Positions 11,459 through 22,326 of a stretch of DNA of 64,000 nucleotides are shown here, piece by piece. Source of the DNA: Teratosphaeria epicoccoides (lineage: Eukaryota; Ascomycota; Dothideomycetes; Mycosphaerellales; Teratosphaeriaceae); assembly GCA_021401465.1 (NCBI GenBank), contig JADDMT010000031.1, positions 62,001-126,000 on the forward strand, in the 5' to 3' direction. Each line of letters opens with the position of its first letter. Position 1 is the first letter of the stretch. Made by a program: the position numbers and the translations under genes. The notes beneath the pieces were generated by a model. That model did no database searches. It had not been told where the DNA came from and was given only the letters and a program-made list of their open reading frames with translations.

Positions 11459-12120
11459 CCCGAGAATGCGTCTTAGATTTGTTGGCCTAGCAATGGTCAG
11501 GAAAACACCGCGGTGAGATTCGTCGTTTATACTTGCAGCTGAATCAGGCCACTGGTGTGTTTGAACAAGCCATGATGATAGTGCCTGCTCTGTGGATGCA
11601 GCGCGCTGTCGCTGTCGGGAGGCTTGGTCTGCCAGGATCCACGGATGCGAGCAAGATATTCTCCGGGTTTGAGCGGAGCATCTGAAGACTGGGAGGGCAG
11701 ATCATTTCGCGGCTGAGATCGACTCGCCGCGGTGATGCTGCCCGAAGGCCTCGCACGCAGTCGCACGCAGCGCGGCATGATGCCGGGCAATGCTGTCCGC
11801 GGGACTCGACACCAACAGCGCCAAGACTTCGCTTCTTTGCGAATGCCTCATGTTGGTGAGAGACGTACACGCGTCGACTTGGCGCAGAGGAAGCAGACCT
11901 GAGGTACGAGACTGCGAGGGTTGATCCAGATTTGGGCGAGCATGTCGACCCGGAGCGGAGTGAAAACGAAAGATGAACCAGTATCAAGACTGTACATGTC
12001 GACGGACTCAATGCGCGCAGAAAGGGCGGAAGAAGGTTTCGGTTTTGTCACTTGTGGCGGTATTGTGCGCCGGACGGCTCTATCCGTCTCGCGTTGTTGC
12101 TGCAGGCTTAGTCAGTAGCA
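11459..12120 (-). other. Possible additional 5' exons of FOL1
   Basis: On the minus strand, a frame running from about 12100 to 11899 encodes a strand-turn-strand pattern (VDMYSLDTGSSFVFTPLRVD then MLAQIWINP) like the heads of the FolB-like repeats in FOL1. It is preceded by a branch-site/acceptor pair (CTGAC, then TGCAG near 12105). Further down, donor-like GTATAA and acceptor TTGCTAG flank a 47-base segment at about 11479-11525, but the phases I tried do not connect cleanly to exon 1. Either the gene begins upstream with one or two more exons, or this is decayed coding sequence. Confidence 0.4.
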
Positions 12121-12425
12121 TCCAAGGATTCGCATCGATGTGCGGAGCGACTCGTGACTGCCGTCCTGTGTCCGCGAGATTGAGAAACAAGTCTGGACAT
12201 ATTCACGCTCAAATAGGAAGGAGCGTAGATGCTCATCAAAGCTCATATCACAATATTCGAGACTAGCAGGCCAAGGCGACTACGAGCTCAGCCTCATCAT
12301 GTGACCTCTAAACCGCCGAGGCACAAAGGACCTCGGCATGAGCGTCGCTGCGTGACCCTCGCCGGCACCCATCGCCTCCGCTTCGGTTGTTAGGTGGTGG
12401 GTGATTGTAACCGTCGTCTACCGAT

Positions 12426-12473
12426 CCAGTATAACACCCTCTACACATACCAGTATAACACCCTCTACACATA
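12426..12473 (+). repeat. Perfect 24-bp tandem duplication in the leader of the NMO gene
   Basis: Two identical 24-base units, 12426-12449 and 12450-12473, lie about 40 bases before the start codon at 12511. Probably a recent slippage event in the 5' leader or core promoter. Confidence 0.95.
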
Positions 12474-12510
12474 GACGTAGGCAGACAGGACGCGCAGCAA
12501 CACCGCAGCC

Positions 12511-13746
12511 ATGGCGTCTCCTCGTAAGGCCTGGAAACCTTCTCTGGTCGAGACGGATACGAGATGCTGATGAGTCCATCTGACAGAGCAAATCCGCACC
12601 ACCACGACCGACCTCCTCAACATCAACCACCCGATCATGCTTGCCGGCATGAACGTTGCGGCCGGTCCCAAGCTCGCAGCGGCCGTCTCCGATGCAGGCG
12701 GCATCGGGGTCATCGGGGGCGTCGGCTACACCCCCGACATGCTGCGCGAGCAGATCGCCGAGCTGAAGGGCTTCCTCAAGAACAAGGACGCACCATTCGG
12801 TGTGGACCTGCTGCTGCCGCAAGTCGGAGGCAGCGCCAGGAAGACCAAGTACGTCCAGCCACCTCCGAATCAGGAAGGAGCAGCTGCCTCCACACAAATC
12901 CATCACAAAGAGTGACCTACTGACTCGTCCGGATGGTGAAAAAGCTACGACTACACCAAAGGCAAACTCGGCGAACTGACCGACATCATCATCTCCTCGG
13001 GCGCCAAACTCTTCGTCTCCGCGGTCGGCGTCCCGCCCCGCGAAGTCGTCGACAAGCTCCACAAACACGGCATCTACTACATGAACATGATCGGGCACCC
13101 GAAGCACGTGAAGAAATGCCTCGAGCTCGGCGCCGACCTGATCTGCGCCCAGGGCGGCGAGGGCGGCGGCCACACCGGCGACGTCCCGACCACCGTCCTC
13201 ATCCCCACCGTCGCGGCGCTGTGCAAGAGCTCCACGTCCCCGATGACGGGGAAGCCGGTGCAGGTGGTCGCGGCGGGGGGGCTGTTCAACGGGCAGAGTC
13301 TGGCCGCGGCGCTGAGCCTGGGCGCGAGCGCGGTGTGGATCGGCACGCGGTTCATCCTCTGCGACGAGGCCGGGGCGCCCCGGGCGCACCAGGAAGCGGT
13401 CCGCACGGCGGGCTTCGAGGACAATGTGCGCACCATCATTTTCACCGGCCGCCCGCTGCGCGTGCGGAATAACCCGTACATTGCGGACTGGGAGGAGAAC
13501 CGGCAGGCCGAGATCAAGGAGCTGACGAGCAAGGGCGTCATCCCCGTCGAGCACGATATGGAGAGGATGGGCGACGATGTGGATGATGAGACGATGGACA
13601 ATGCGCGGCCGTTTTTGATGGGCAAGGCGTCGGCGGTGGTGAACGAGAAGAAGAGCGCCAAGGCGATTGTGGACGAGATGGTCAACGATGCCGTCAAGGT
13701 GATTGCGGCGAACAGCGCGAGCTTGGTGGGGAAGTCGAAGTTGTAG
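12511..13746 (+). CDS. Nitronate monooxygenase (2-nitropropane dioxygenase family)
   Basis: FMN-dependent TIM-barrel enzyme of 358 residues from three exons: 12511-12523 (13 bases, MASP), 12587-12848 and 12945-13746; introns of 63 and 96 bases keep phase. Motifs: NHPIMLAGMNVAAGPKLAAA at the first strand, the GGIGVIGG loop, AQGGEGGGHTGD (the conserved His-Thr-Gly region that serves as active site in this family), QVVAAGGLFNGQSLAAALSL and GASAVWIGTRF (phosphate-binding end of FMN). It oxidises alkyl nitronates to carbonyl compound plus nitrite, a detoxification role for propionate-3-nitronate-type compounds. GC content is visibly higher than in neighbouring genes. The C-terminal tail KSKL is close to, but not, a canonical SKL peroxisomal signal (it ends in -SKL only after K, i.e. 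GKSKL), so peroxisomal import is possible. Confidence 0.93.
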
Positions 13747-14180
13747 AGTTTTTTTTCTGGCATGGCTATATGGGGCTTTGGATGGTAAAGTTTGGATTTT
13801 ATCTAGCGTCTTATTTTTTTCATCACCACTCCATCGCCGTCAAAAAAAGTATGTCTGCGCGGTGCATCATGACCCTCTAGCGCGTTGCGGGCCAGCAGTG
13901 ATAGTGTTTGCACGAATCGATGTAGATTTTTGATCATCCCTCCTGTTTAAGCTTGTCCAACGGGGAGGATGGGGAAGGTCGAATCGTAACCACTTATAAT
14001 GCCTTTCTGTCAATCATGTCCTAACCATCGCCCGTCGCATCAACCCAATCTCAAAGCGTTCTGTTGACTGTAAAATACACACATTACTTCCTCCCTATCA
14101 CAAATATATCTACATCCCACTTCCACGCCCACCCAACTCACGCACCAAGCACCAAATTCGTCGTCAACAAAACTCCTCAG
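13747..14180. other. Convergent 3' intergenic region
   Basis: AT-rich stretches with poly-T runs (about 13747-13760 and 13813-13822) after the NMO stop fit a polyadenylation region; the remainder is the C-rich flank of BBC1. No gene seen. Confidence 0.5.
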
Positions 14181-17100
14181 CTAGTTATCCCACCCCACCC
14201 ACTCTCTCCCCACAACGCGCCATACCCTCACCTCTCCACTCCTCAAATCCCCCAACCGAAACTTCTCACTCCTGACGCCCCCCTTCTTCTCCCTCCCCTG
14301 CTCCCAAGCCCTCACAGACCGGCGCGTGCCATCCCACTCCTCCACCACAGCCACATGTGAGACACCATAATCCGTCCTGTACTTCGTCTTCAGCGAGCCA
14401 TGATGACCTTCGAACTTCGCGTTGCGCACAGTAATAATGTCGCCAGGCCTGATCTCGTCGAACTGCTGCGTGCTGGCATTGGCCAAGTTCGCGTAGACGA
14501 GGGCGCCGTAGGCTCGCGTGCCGACGGGGAGGAGGGCGTCTTTCTGCCTCTTGACGAGTTCCAAAGGCAGCGAAGCGGGCGCGCCGTCGCCAATGGCACT
14601 GTCCTTCTTGGTATGACCAGCGGCACTCGCCTCAGCAGCTATCGCCTTTCCGAACTTCTGCCAGTAGCTTTCCAGCTGATCTTGCCTCAGCTTTGGCGGC
14701 GGAGGCTCATGTCTCTGCTCCAGAGTGACACCGGCCGGGTCGATGGAGTCGTAGCTGGCAGTGATGACGGTTTGCGAATAGTCCATGTAAAGGACATAGA
14801 TATCCTTCGAGATCTGCGTTCGGCCGCCCCTCTTAGGCTTTTGGCTTTCTTCGGATTCTGTCAGGATGTCCACGCCGTTTCTGTTCTGCAACACTGGTGG
14901 CAGTGCATCAGAAGCTGTCCACCATTGACGGTTGGGAGTAGGTGTGAGATCGAGGTCTTGGGCAATTTGGCCGGTAATTTCACCGCTGGGTCTTCCCGCT
15001 TCCATAGACTTTCGGCCGATGGTAGTCGATTGGCGTGGACGTTCCATGCTTTGCCTTGTCGCCTGCCTCATAGGCAGTTGAGGCGGCTGTGGCGGCGCTG
15101 GTTGGTAGGATACCTCTCTTGATGGCATCGGTGGTGCAGAAGCGCTAGGTGGAGGCGGCGGAGGGCGGTCAATACTCTTCCTCGAGGGTGGCTCTGGGGG
15201 CTCATCCTCGTCGTCGTCCGCGTCACTCTGTTTGCGTCCGCCTTTTGAAAGAGTCGGTGGAGCTACTCCAGGCATGGCGCCTGCTATCGGGGGCGGAGCA
15301 TTGTTATCATGTCTGAAGGGATCATACTCGTCATCGTCATGATGTGGCGCTCTTGTCTGTGGTGGTGGCACAGGAGGCGGCGCGGCTCTGGGCGCGTCCA
15401 TCGATGGTCTTCCTGCCTTTGCCGGAGCTTGCGAGGGTGGAGGCGGGGGTACAGCTCGGGACTGTTGTTGTTGTAGTAGTTGTTGTTGTTGTTGCACGAG
15501 TGTAGTGACAGGTGTAAGCTCGTCGGCGGCGGTGCTGTCGTCCAAGCTCGGCTCCCTCGCAGACGATTTCAAGGCATCCTTATGTTTGACACTTGACGCA
15601 ATGTCCGTGTCATAGTCTCCCTCGTAATCGCTCTCGCCTCGCTCGGTCTGTTCCGAGGATGACAGATCAGTCGTTTGACGACTGGAAGCAGCAGCAGCCG
15701 TCGGGGCTGGTGGCGGTAGTGGTGGGGCTGGACGAGCTGAATTCGGGGATGCTAAGCCCGGGATTGGAGGAGGGATTCGACTCACGCGCTTCTCCGAAGC
15801 TGCTGAACTCGGCTCGCTGCTGAAGTAGGACTCCCGCCTACTCGCAGGGATTTGTGATGGAGGCGGAGGAACACCACGCTGGCTGGGCACTGGAGGCGCT
15901 CCTCCTCGTGACGGTAATCCGGGTGTTTCAACCTCCGCTGACGAACGCTTGGCCCGCCACGACATTTCGTCGTCGCTTTCCGAGCCAGGTCCCGGTGAGC
16001 TCGGTGCAGCAGCGGCTGGAGGCGGTGGCGGGACAGGCCTCGATTCGGCTGGTGGCGGGCGTGGCAGAGGTCGTGAGCTGTCGGTCGGCAACGGTGGTGG
16101 GGGGGCGCCTTTCTCACCAGGTGTCTGAGGCACAGGTCGCGCGTCTGCAGTAAACGGTCAGCGGATGAATCAGAAGACTGACTGCGAAATGTGCCTCGAT
16201 ATGCCAGTCACTGCTCCTCCTCTGCAAGAGTGCCCGGCCATCAAGCCGTGATTGGAAGCATGGCAGGCTCAAGCACCAATTCGATTGCGAAGCCAGCAGC
16301 TTGGCCAAGCGCCTTGCGTCGTCTGCACCGCTCCGACATACCTCTTGGTACCGGCGGAGGCTGACCCCTTTCCGAGGTGATCGACCTCCGCGGCGGTGCT
16401 GGGGCCGACTCCCGCTCGTCACCGTCGACCGTCCCTTCGTCAGGCCTCTCCGTGTCGTCGCTCCTCAGACTCTGTCCACGCGGCATCGTTCCTCCCATGC
16501 CTGGGATCGCCACCATGTGCGGGACGCGAGGCGGACTCGACGGCCGGTCAACTACATCGGCCTTCTTGTGCTTCGGGCTGCGCCTCCTGGCTTGACCGGC
16601 AGCAGGTGGCATACCGAACGGGTTGAAAGGTCCACCTCCTTGCTGACCACCTGCTAGACGAGCCATCCGCTCACGGAGACGCTGTTTGCGCTGTTCTTCC
16701 TCGTCGAGCTCCGCTTCCTCCTCCTCCTCCTCCTCCTCCTCCTCATGCCCCTCCTCCTCCTCATCGCCCACACCTTCTGTCGGCTCGTCGCCCTCGTCAA
16801 TCGGAGGCGCATCGAGTACCTGTTGCAGAGGGAAAGTCGCCGGCAGCTTGTCATCGCTGTCATCCGGCCCGATCGTGTCGGCGTCACCTTCAGTCATGTC
16901 GCCGGCAGCAGACTGATCCGCCTCCTCGCCACCGCTCAAGATCTCGTGCTCGGGCACCGCCGGAACCGGCGACATGGGCTCCGTCGGTCTTCGCTGGGTC
17001 GAAGGGACTCTCGGCCGCTCGGGCTCGGCATCTAGCGACTGCCTTGTGCGATCGATCGAGGCACGCTGCATGTGCTGTTGCTGCTGCTCCTCCTCCTCAT

Positions 17101-18142
17101 GCTCCTCCTCCGCCTGCTGCTTCTCCTCCTGCTCCTCCTCGCCGTCGACAGGCACACCACGATCCGAGGAGTCCGTCGGCTTCTTGACCGGCGGTTTCTG
17201 CCTGGGCGCACCTTCGGCATGTCTCGCGCGCTGTGCCTCTTGCTCTTTCTGTAATAAGGCCATGCGCTCTTTCAAGCTCATCGGCTTGGGCTGCTCCTCG
17301 CCGTTCTGGCCTCGGGTCGCCGACGTCGGCGCATCACCCGTCAGGCCGGCCGCCTCGGCCGCGCATCTATCCTCGTGCTGTCTCCGCTTGATCTCGGGGT
17401 CTTCCTCCCGGATATACGGCTTGTGTATGGGCTCCGTCTTCCGCGCGGGCGGAATATACGCGTTCCGGCTTGGCGGCTCGGCGACGAATGGGCGCTTGAT
17501 GGCGTAATCGTTGCGTGCAGCACCTCCTCTTGATTGCATGGGAGCAATGGGAGCCGCCTCGGCTTTGTTGAAGGCGGCGATTCTGTCCTTGAAGGCATTG
17601 CTCTTGGGTGCGACGGGCGGGGGCTTGGCTTTGCCCGGTGCCGCGGTCTCGGCTGGCGGGGCAGGTTCGGGCTTGGGTGCAGGCGGAGGCTCGGCTCTCT
17701 CCACAGGCGGTGGAGACTTGGGCTCCTCCGACGGCGGTGCTGGAGCGGGGGGGGCCTGCGCTGGTGGAGCTTGTGCCTTGGAAGCAGCAGGAGGCAGTGG
17801 CGGTGCACCTTCTTCCCTCTTCAGGTTCTCGTAATCGTCGTCGTCGTCGTCGTCGCCGCCAGCGGCTGGTGGAGATGAGGGTGGAGGAGGTCTGGCGTCA
17901 GACTTGGGCCTGGTTGGTCTCGTGGGGCGTGTTGGCACATCCGGCTCGTACTTGTCGACGAAGTTCTGGGGGAACAATCCCTCGTGCTTGGTGCCGCCAG
18001 TGTCGGTATAGTGTCCCACATACCACTCATCGCCCTCGGTGTCGGTGACGTTGATGACCTGTCCGACGGGGAAGCGCAAGTCGTCATCATGCTCGCTGGT
18101 GTACTCGAACGCCGCCTTGACCTTGAAGGGCGGAGAGGCCAT
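14181..18142 (-). CDS. BBC1: BBC1/MTI1-like SH3 protein of the cortical actin patch
   Basis: Two exons (16342-18142 and 14181-16144; 197-base intron, GTATGT..CAG) give 1,254 residues. Residues ~6-68 form an SH3 domain (KVKAAFEYTSEHDDDLRFPV, GDEWYVGHY, GLFPQNFVDKY). The long middle is Pro/Glu/Gln-rich and disordered, with many poly-Pro ligands, an acidic run and poly-Gln. The last ~200 residues (from about KDIYVLYMDYSQTVI to GREWVGWDN) match the conserved C-terminal domain shared by yeast Bbc1 and Aim3, including the papain-like pieces YGALVYANLANAS and GDIITVRNAKFEGHHG. Yeast Bbc1 binds type I myosins and Las17/WASP and limits actin assembly at endocytic sites; the same role is inferred. Shares a divergent promoter with RTR1. 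Confidence 0.92.
15463..15494. repeat. CAA/TTG trinucleotide tract in BBC1
   Basis: TTG-type repeat on the plus strand encoding the poly-Gln run of BBC1 in the minus frame, interrupted by two Leu codons. Confidence 0.9.
16713..16744. repeat. GAG/CTC trinucleotide tract in BBC1
   Basis: Pure CTC repeat on the plus strand, encoding about ten consecutive Glu in the minus frame. A second shorter run lies at about 16749-16760. Likely length-polymorphic. Confidence 0.92.
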
Positions 18143-18350
18143 GGCGGGTCGGTGGTGATCGGGTGACGGTGTAGACGTCTATTGCGGCATTTGCGCGTGG
18201 GGAGGGACAATAAGAATGAAAGACAGAGCTGATGCCTGGAAGTCGACCAGTCAAGTGCAATGCCCAGCCCAGCCCACCAAGAATCCCGTCATGAGGCTCT
18301 CAGGACCAATGCTACGTCAGCCGTGGCGCCATACCCTGCGTCAATCGATC

Positions 18351-18570
18351 GATGAATCCGTTAATTGAATCATCAAATCTGCCGGTGCATCACTACGCGT
18401 GCACATCGATCAATCAAACAAATCTTCATCAAGCACAGTAATCAGGCGTGTAGAATGATGGATGAATCCATTAATTGAATCATCAAATCTGCCGGTGCAT
18501 CACTACGCGTGCACATCGATCAATTAAACAAATCTTCATCAAGCACAGTAATCAGGCGTGTAGCATGATG
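18351..18570 (+). repeat. Two-copy 110-bp tandem duplication covering the RTR1 start
   Basis: Copies 18351-18460 and 18461-18570 differ at only three positions (G/A at unit position 10, C/T in the CAATYAAACA stretch, and A/C just before the ATGATG). Each copy ends with the ATGATG that begins RTR1, so the duplication copied the leader together with the initiation site. Confidence 0.97.
18455..18478 (+). promoter_or_regulatory. Upstream ORF of RTR1 created by the duplication
   Basis: The ATGATG at the end of the first repeat copy reads seven codons (MMDESIN) to a TGA at 18476-18478, about 87 bases before the RTR1 start. If the transcript starts upstream of copy 1, this uORF would be met first by scanning ribosomes. 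Confidence 0.6.
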
Positions 18571-19275
18571 GAAGACGCCCTCCAACACGCCCTTGTCATT
18601 CAACAGCAGAAAGACGTCCAAGCTCAAATCCTCGACTGCATCCAACACCTCGTCGACCTCCCCGCCACCTCATCGCCAAGCCCCGCGGACGCCAAGCGCT
18701 TCACCGCCCTCATCGCCGCCTTCCAACCGGGAGACGTCGACGCGCTGATCGAGGAACGAAATGCCGACGACAAATGCGGCTATGTGCTGTGTCGGCACGC
18801 GCCGCGCTCGCACACTCTCGGCCCCGCCGCAGTCTGGAAGATCGGTGGAACAGGCATGTGCTTCTGCTCCACCACATGCACACGACGTCTCGATTTCGTC
18901 AAGGCCCAGCTGTGCTCCACTCCCGCGTGGGAGAGGGTGCCGGGTCAACAAGCTCCCGTGGTCTTGCATGAGGACGAGCAAAGCGCGAGTCATGTGGCGG
19001 CTTCAGAGTATGCGCAGAACGTGAGGAGAGTCGAGCAGGAACTGGCGAGGGAGAGGGGTGAGAAGGGCGCTGGGGCTAGTGCTCGCCTGAAGGCGGGCAA
19101 GGTCGTCGCCGAGCGGATCGTGGAGAAGAGGCGGACGGGCTTCAGCCCGCTCAACTCCATCGACGCGGCCATCATGCGCAGTACGGCGGTCGAGGGGTAT
19201 GAGCCTAAGGTGCGGAAGGGTAGAAACACCCAGAAGGGTAATGAGGACGAGGAGGATGACGACGAGAGCGATTGA
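18565..19275 (+). CDS. RTR1: RTR1/RPAP2-family RNA polymerase II CTD phosphatase
   Basis: Intronless, 236 residues. Contains the atypical Rtr1/RPAP2 zinc-binding module: KCGYVLCRHAPRS at about residue 70 (family pattern CGYPLC) and, some 30 residues later, MCFCSTTCTRRLDFVKAQL. An N-terminal helical segment and a basic/acidic C-terminal tail complete the usual short fungal form. The family acts on Ser5-phosphorylated (and Tyr1) CTD during the initiation-elongation transition and helps polymerase import. I start at the first of two adjacent ATGs (18565); the frame is open 30 codons upstream only because of the 110-bp duplication. Convergent with the PHD gene, 11 bases between stops. Confidence 0.9.
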   Translation: MMEDALQHALVIQQQKDVQAQILDCIQHLVDLPATSSPSPADAKRFTALIAAFQPGDVDALIEERNADDKCGYVLCRHAPRSHTLGPAAVWKIGGTGMCFCSTTCTRRLDFVKAQLCSTPAWERVPGQQAPVVLHEDEQSASHVAASEYAQNVRRVEQELARERGEKGAGASARLKAGKVVAERIVEKRRTGFSPLNSIDAAIMRSTAVEGYEPKVRKGRNTQKGNEDEEDDDESD

Positions 19276-19286
19276 GCTACGACCTC

Positions 19287-19829
19287 TCATCCTTGCCCAC
19301 TTCCTTTCCCATACTCCGGACGAGAGGCGCCGCCTTCGAAACCCGACTTCTGCGCGCCATCCCGATCGGCTACACGCTCACCGTCCGAACCCGCCGCCAC
19401 CACCTCCTTTCCACCTCTCCCACCAGCCGCCTCCTCCCGCAACGGCTCAGCCACTCTGGTCGCCTCCATCCTCTCCCACTCCTCACGAACCGCCTCCTCG
19501 ACCCGGCTCGCCTCCACATACCCATCGTCGTCCGTCTGCACACCTCCCGGTACATTCAGCCGATGAGTCGGGCAGTACCATTCCCACTTGCTGCCTCTCC
19601 TGGCCTTGACGAGAGCGGTTTGGAGACGGACGCACGCTGCGTGGAACCAGTCCCCCGAATCGCAGGAGGGAGCACTGTCGCATTGGATCATCGGTTGGTT
19701 GTTGTCGGGTTGCGAGCAGATGCAGTAGAGTTGCGGAGGGTCTGGTGACGCTGAAGGGGAGGGGATCGGGCCTGGGAGAGGGCGCTTGGCGAGCGCGGAG
19801 ATGGGACCCTTGTTGCTGAACTGCGGCAT
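19287..19829 (-). CDS. PHD-finger protein, about 180 residues
   Basis: A C4HC3-type PHD finger fills the first half: YCICSQPDNNQPMIQCD (first Cys pair and third Cys), CDSGDWFHAACV (Cys, then His-x2-Cys) and WEWYCPTHR (last Cys-x2-His). The Trp before Phe-His fits a finger able to read methyl-lysine, so a role in binding histone H3 tails within a chromatin complex is inferred. The C-terminal half is acidic and Ala/Gly-rich, without a domain. I chose the ATG at 19829 (MPQFSNKGPIS); the frame is open upstream to 19913 without an ATG, so a spliced 5' exon is possible. Confidence 0.78.
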   Translation of the reverse strand: MPQFSNKGPISALAKRPLPGPIPSPSASPDPPQLYCICSQPDNNQPMIQCDSAPSCDSGDWFHAACVRLQTALVKARRGSKWEWYCPTHRLNVPGGVQTDDDGYVEASRVEEAVREEWERMEATRVAEPLREEAAGGRGGKEVVAAGSDGERVADRDGAQKSGFEGGASRPEYGKGSGQG

Positions 19830-20229
19830 TGGAGTCGGTGATTCTGAGGATGCAGAGTTCAAGATGTGATTCGTGGCTTGAACAAGCCAGAAATACGATG
19901 GTGGCTCGGGCAATGGAAGGCAGGCAGCAGACTACGCTCCTCTGTCACGAGATGAACGGTGAACATCTTGGGCAAAGGACCGTGAATAACCACCTGTTTG
20001 CTCGGCATGACGATTCGGCCGCCGCAAAGAGTCGTCTGAAGATCGTCGCAACATGAGAGGATCGCTGTCGTCTGAGGCAAGGGAAAGTATCATTCTGAAC
20101 ACACAACAGCCATCGAACCACCACAGCCCACAGCCGGCGACCCGGTGCCAGAGACGTCTGAGCTCCACGGTAGTCTCGTCGGCTCTTTCGGCCTCGTGAC
20201 AGGCCCCGGTAACTGCAAATCTCAGCCTT

Positions 20230-20601
20230 GTGCCCACATCTCCGCCACCAAACCCCGTGGCAGACTGCGAGACTTCCAACACCCAGTCGTCCTCGACCGC
20301 CGGACCCAGCGTCTCGGAGCGCGATGGGAGTCGAATCACGCGCGAGGCGAACCAGCACGAGCTTTCGGCTGTCGAGATTAAAGGATTTGTGGGCATGTTT
20401 CTCCAGACTGTGGAGGGGTGGAGAGAGATCTGTGTGGGGATGGTTATGGAGCATGAGGAGAACGTTGAGACAGCATTCAGAAGGATTTGGAGAGGCTGCG
20501 GAGCTTGCAGAGCGTGCGGTGGAGCGACGCGGCTTGGTAGGAGGGAAGTCGCGGTGGTGATGGTGGAAGCGCGATGGCGGGTAGAAGTCTCTAGGGGTTG
20601 A
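20230..20601 (+). CDS. Uncertain ORF, 123 residues
   Basis: Ser/Thr-rich start followed by a plausible helical stretch (HELSAVEIKGFVGMFLQTVE, then WREICVGMVMEHEENVETAF) and a Cys/Arg-rich end. No family recognised. The end looks frame-confused: a neighbouring frame continues with a more helix-like sequence. Could be a short real gene, an exon of one, or chance. Confidence 0.25.
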   Translation: MPTSPPPNPVADCETSNTQSSSTAGPSVSERDGSRITREANQHELSAVEIKGFVGMFLQTVEGWREICVGMVMEHEENVETAFRRIWRGCGACRACGGATRLGRREVAVVMVEARWRVEVSRG

Positions 20602-22326
20602 AAGATGATCCGGTCTTTGTGATCCTCGGTGAGAGGCACTGAACAAGCGCTGGATGGATCGCCACTCGCATTTCTCTCCCGAGCGGTCTTGGCAGCTCGA
20701 TCAGCGACATTCTAGCAGACAATTGACTGTTTCGCGGAGCATCCGTGCCGACGTCATCGGGACGACTCTTTCCACCCATTCGCGTCCGACTCATAAATGT
20801 TCCATGGACCAAAAAACCCGTTCAGATCCTGCCGCCCCCTCCTCGCGCCACGACCTCGTCACAGCGGTGCGGAGAACCCCTGACACCACCAGCCATAAGT
20901 CCTCCTCCTCCTCCTCCTCCTCCTCCTCCTCGTCCTGCTCGTCCTGCTCGTGCTGCTCCTGCACAAAACCAACGTCTTGGCGACCCTCGCGGCCCCAATT
21001 GCGTTCTTCCACCCCGCCACTGCGATTTCTCCCCCAAACTGCCGCATCGGCACTCTCAATTCACCCTGCACACTGCTCCCCCCCCCCCTTTCACGCGCCT
21101 CGAATCAGGCGGTCCACACGGCCTCTCCACTTGTTTTGAAGTGGGCAGGCGCGGCAGGGTCGCAAGAGAGACGAGTTCGTGTACAGAGAGAGTCAGGAAA
21201 GTCAGGCGCACAGAAAAGGTCCTGTGGAGTTTTTCCAGATGTTGCCTGCCGGCAGGTCTTGGAGCAGGATTTCCCGGGTTTTGCCGCGGGCAGCAGGACG
21301 ACGTGCCTTTCGTCCCTGGCAGGTGGTGTACGTGCTGCAGCGGCGGGGTTTGGGAGGTTGGAGGGATGAGGAGGGGACGGCTGGAGGCGAGGGGTTGGTG
21401 TGGTGTGGAAGAGGAGGTCCATTGATTCTTCTGTTTTTGGGGCAGGGGGCTGCCTGCTACTTTTTTTTGTTTTTTTGGTAGTGGGAGCGCGGCTCATGCA
21501 GGTGTGCGATATAGTGCAAATGCAGCAAGCGGTGCTGGGCTGCAGGGTCAAGTGATGCATGAGGGACGCCACCTCGGACGAAACGATCAATTCTGTGGAG
21601 ATTTTGCTGATGGGAAATCTTTATCAGAACATCAAAGGCATCGACAGCCGAGCGGGCTGCTGCCATAACATCTCGTGATCGGAAGGAGGTCTATCAGATT
21701 GTCGCACGCCGATGGCTCTGGTACGCTGCTCCGCAGGCCATCTCTCGCGCTTGTCTATGGAAACTCCGGAACGCCGAAAAGACCTTTGCTTGGCCCTTTG
21801 CAATGCTGAGGTACACATTGACCCAGTGTGCCCTGGCCTGCACCCACGACGTCGACCGTCACTCTAGCGCCAGAGTTGCCGCCAGTACAGGCTGCGGGAC
21901 AGGAAGAGGAAGCCTACCAGATGATTTGTCGTGGTCCTTCGCTAGGAACCTAGCAGCCGAAGCTACATCTTCCACGCCTACTTCAACAGTCGTTTCATAG
22001 CCATTTGGTCCAAGATCAGTCCGAGAAGCCATTCGATCAAGCAGAACCAGCGATATCGCTGACGCCTCCATGGTGGGTCGGTGAGACGTGTTGTGTTTTC
22101 GTGCTAATCACGTGGAGCTCGCGCGGCTTGCCCATGATGCTGTGCCACACAGATGTAGAAACAAACTCGTCCTGCAACGCGACTCGCCCAGCTTCCAATC
22201 GACCTCACGACGTGCGAATCAGGATGCACCTGATCAAGCGCGATACGACGAGTGCTGAGACAGGGGAAAGCTCCGTGGTCAAGCGCTCGGTCCAGACTCC
22301 TGCGCGATACCTCCTAGCGTTGCTCT
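20602..22326. other. Intergenic, low-complexity, no convincing gene
   Basis: Contains a TCC microsatellite (20900-20931), C- and T-rich tracts (about 21081, 21463) and overlapping frames whose composition follows the repeats. A minus frame at 21859-22071 (RTDLGPNGYETTVEVGVEDV) looks protein-like but has no recognisable partner exons. Confidence 0.5.
20900..20931. repeat. TCC microsatellite
   Basis: About ten uninterrupted TCC units, continuing into TCG/TGC-interrupted repeats to about 20960. It produces artificial poly-Pro, poly-Ser and poly-Glu frames on both strands. Confidence 0.95.

Noticed and set aside
12418..13763. Minus-strand frames of 378 and 228 codons opposite the NMO gene
   Set aside because: High GC keeps the antisense open; the plus strand encodes an unmistakable enzyme.
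20791..21071. Overlapping minus frames with poly-Glu, poly-Gly and poly-Arg
   Set aside because: Three frames of the same microsatellite; none has a credible protein on either side.
20745..21425. 226-codon frame with poly-Pro
   Set aside because: Its composition is dictated by the TCC microsatellite and C-rich tracts; no motif outside the repeat.
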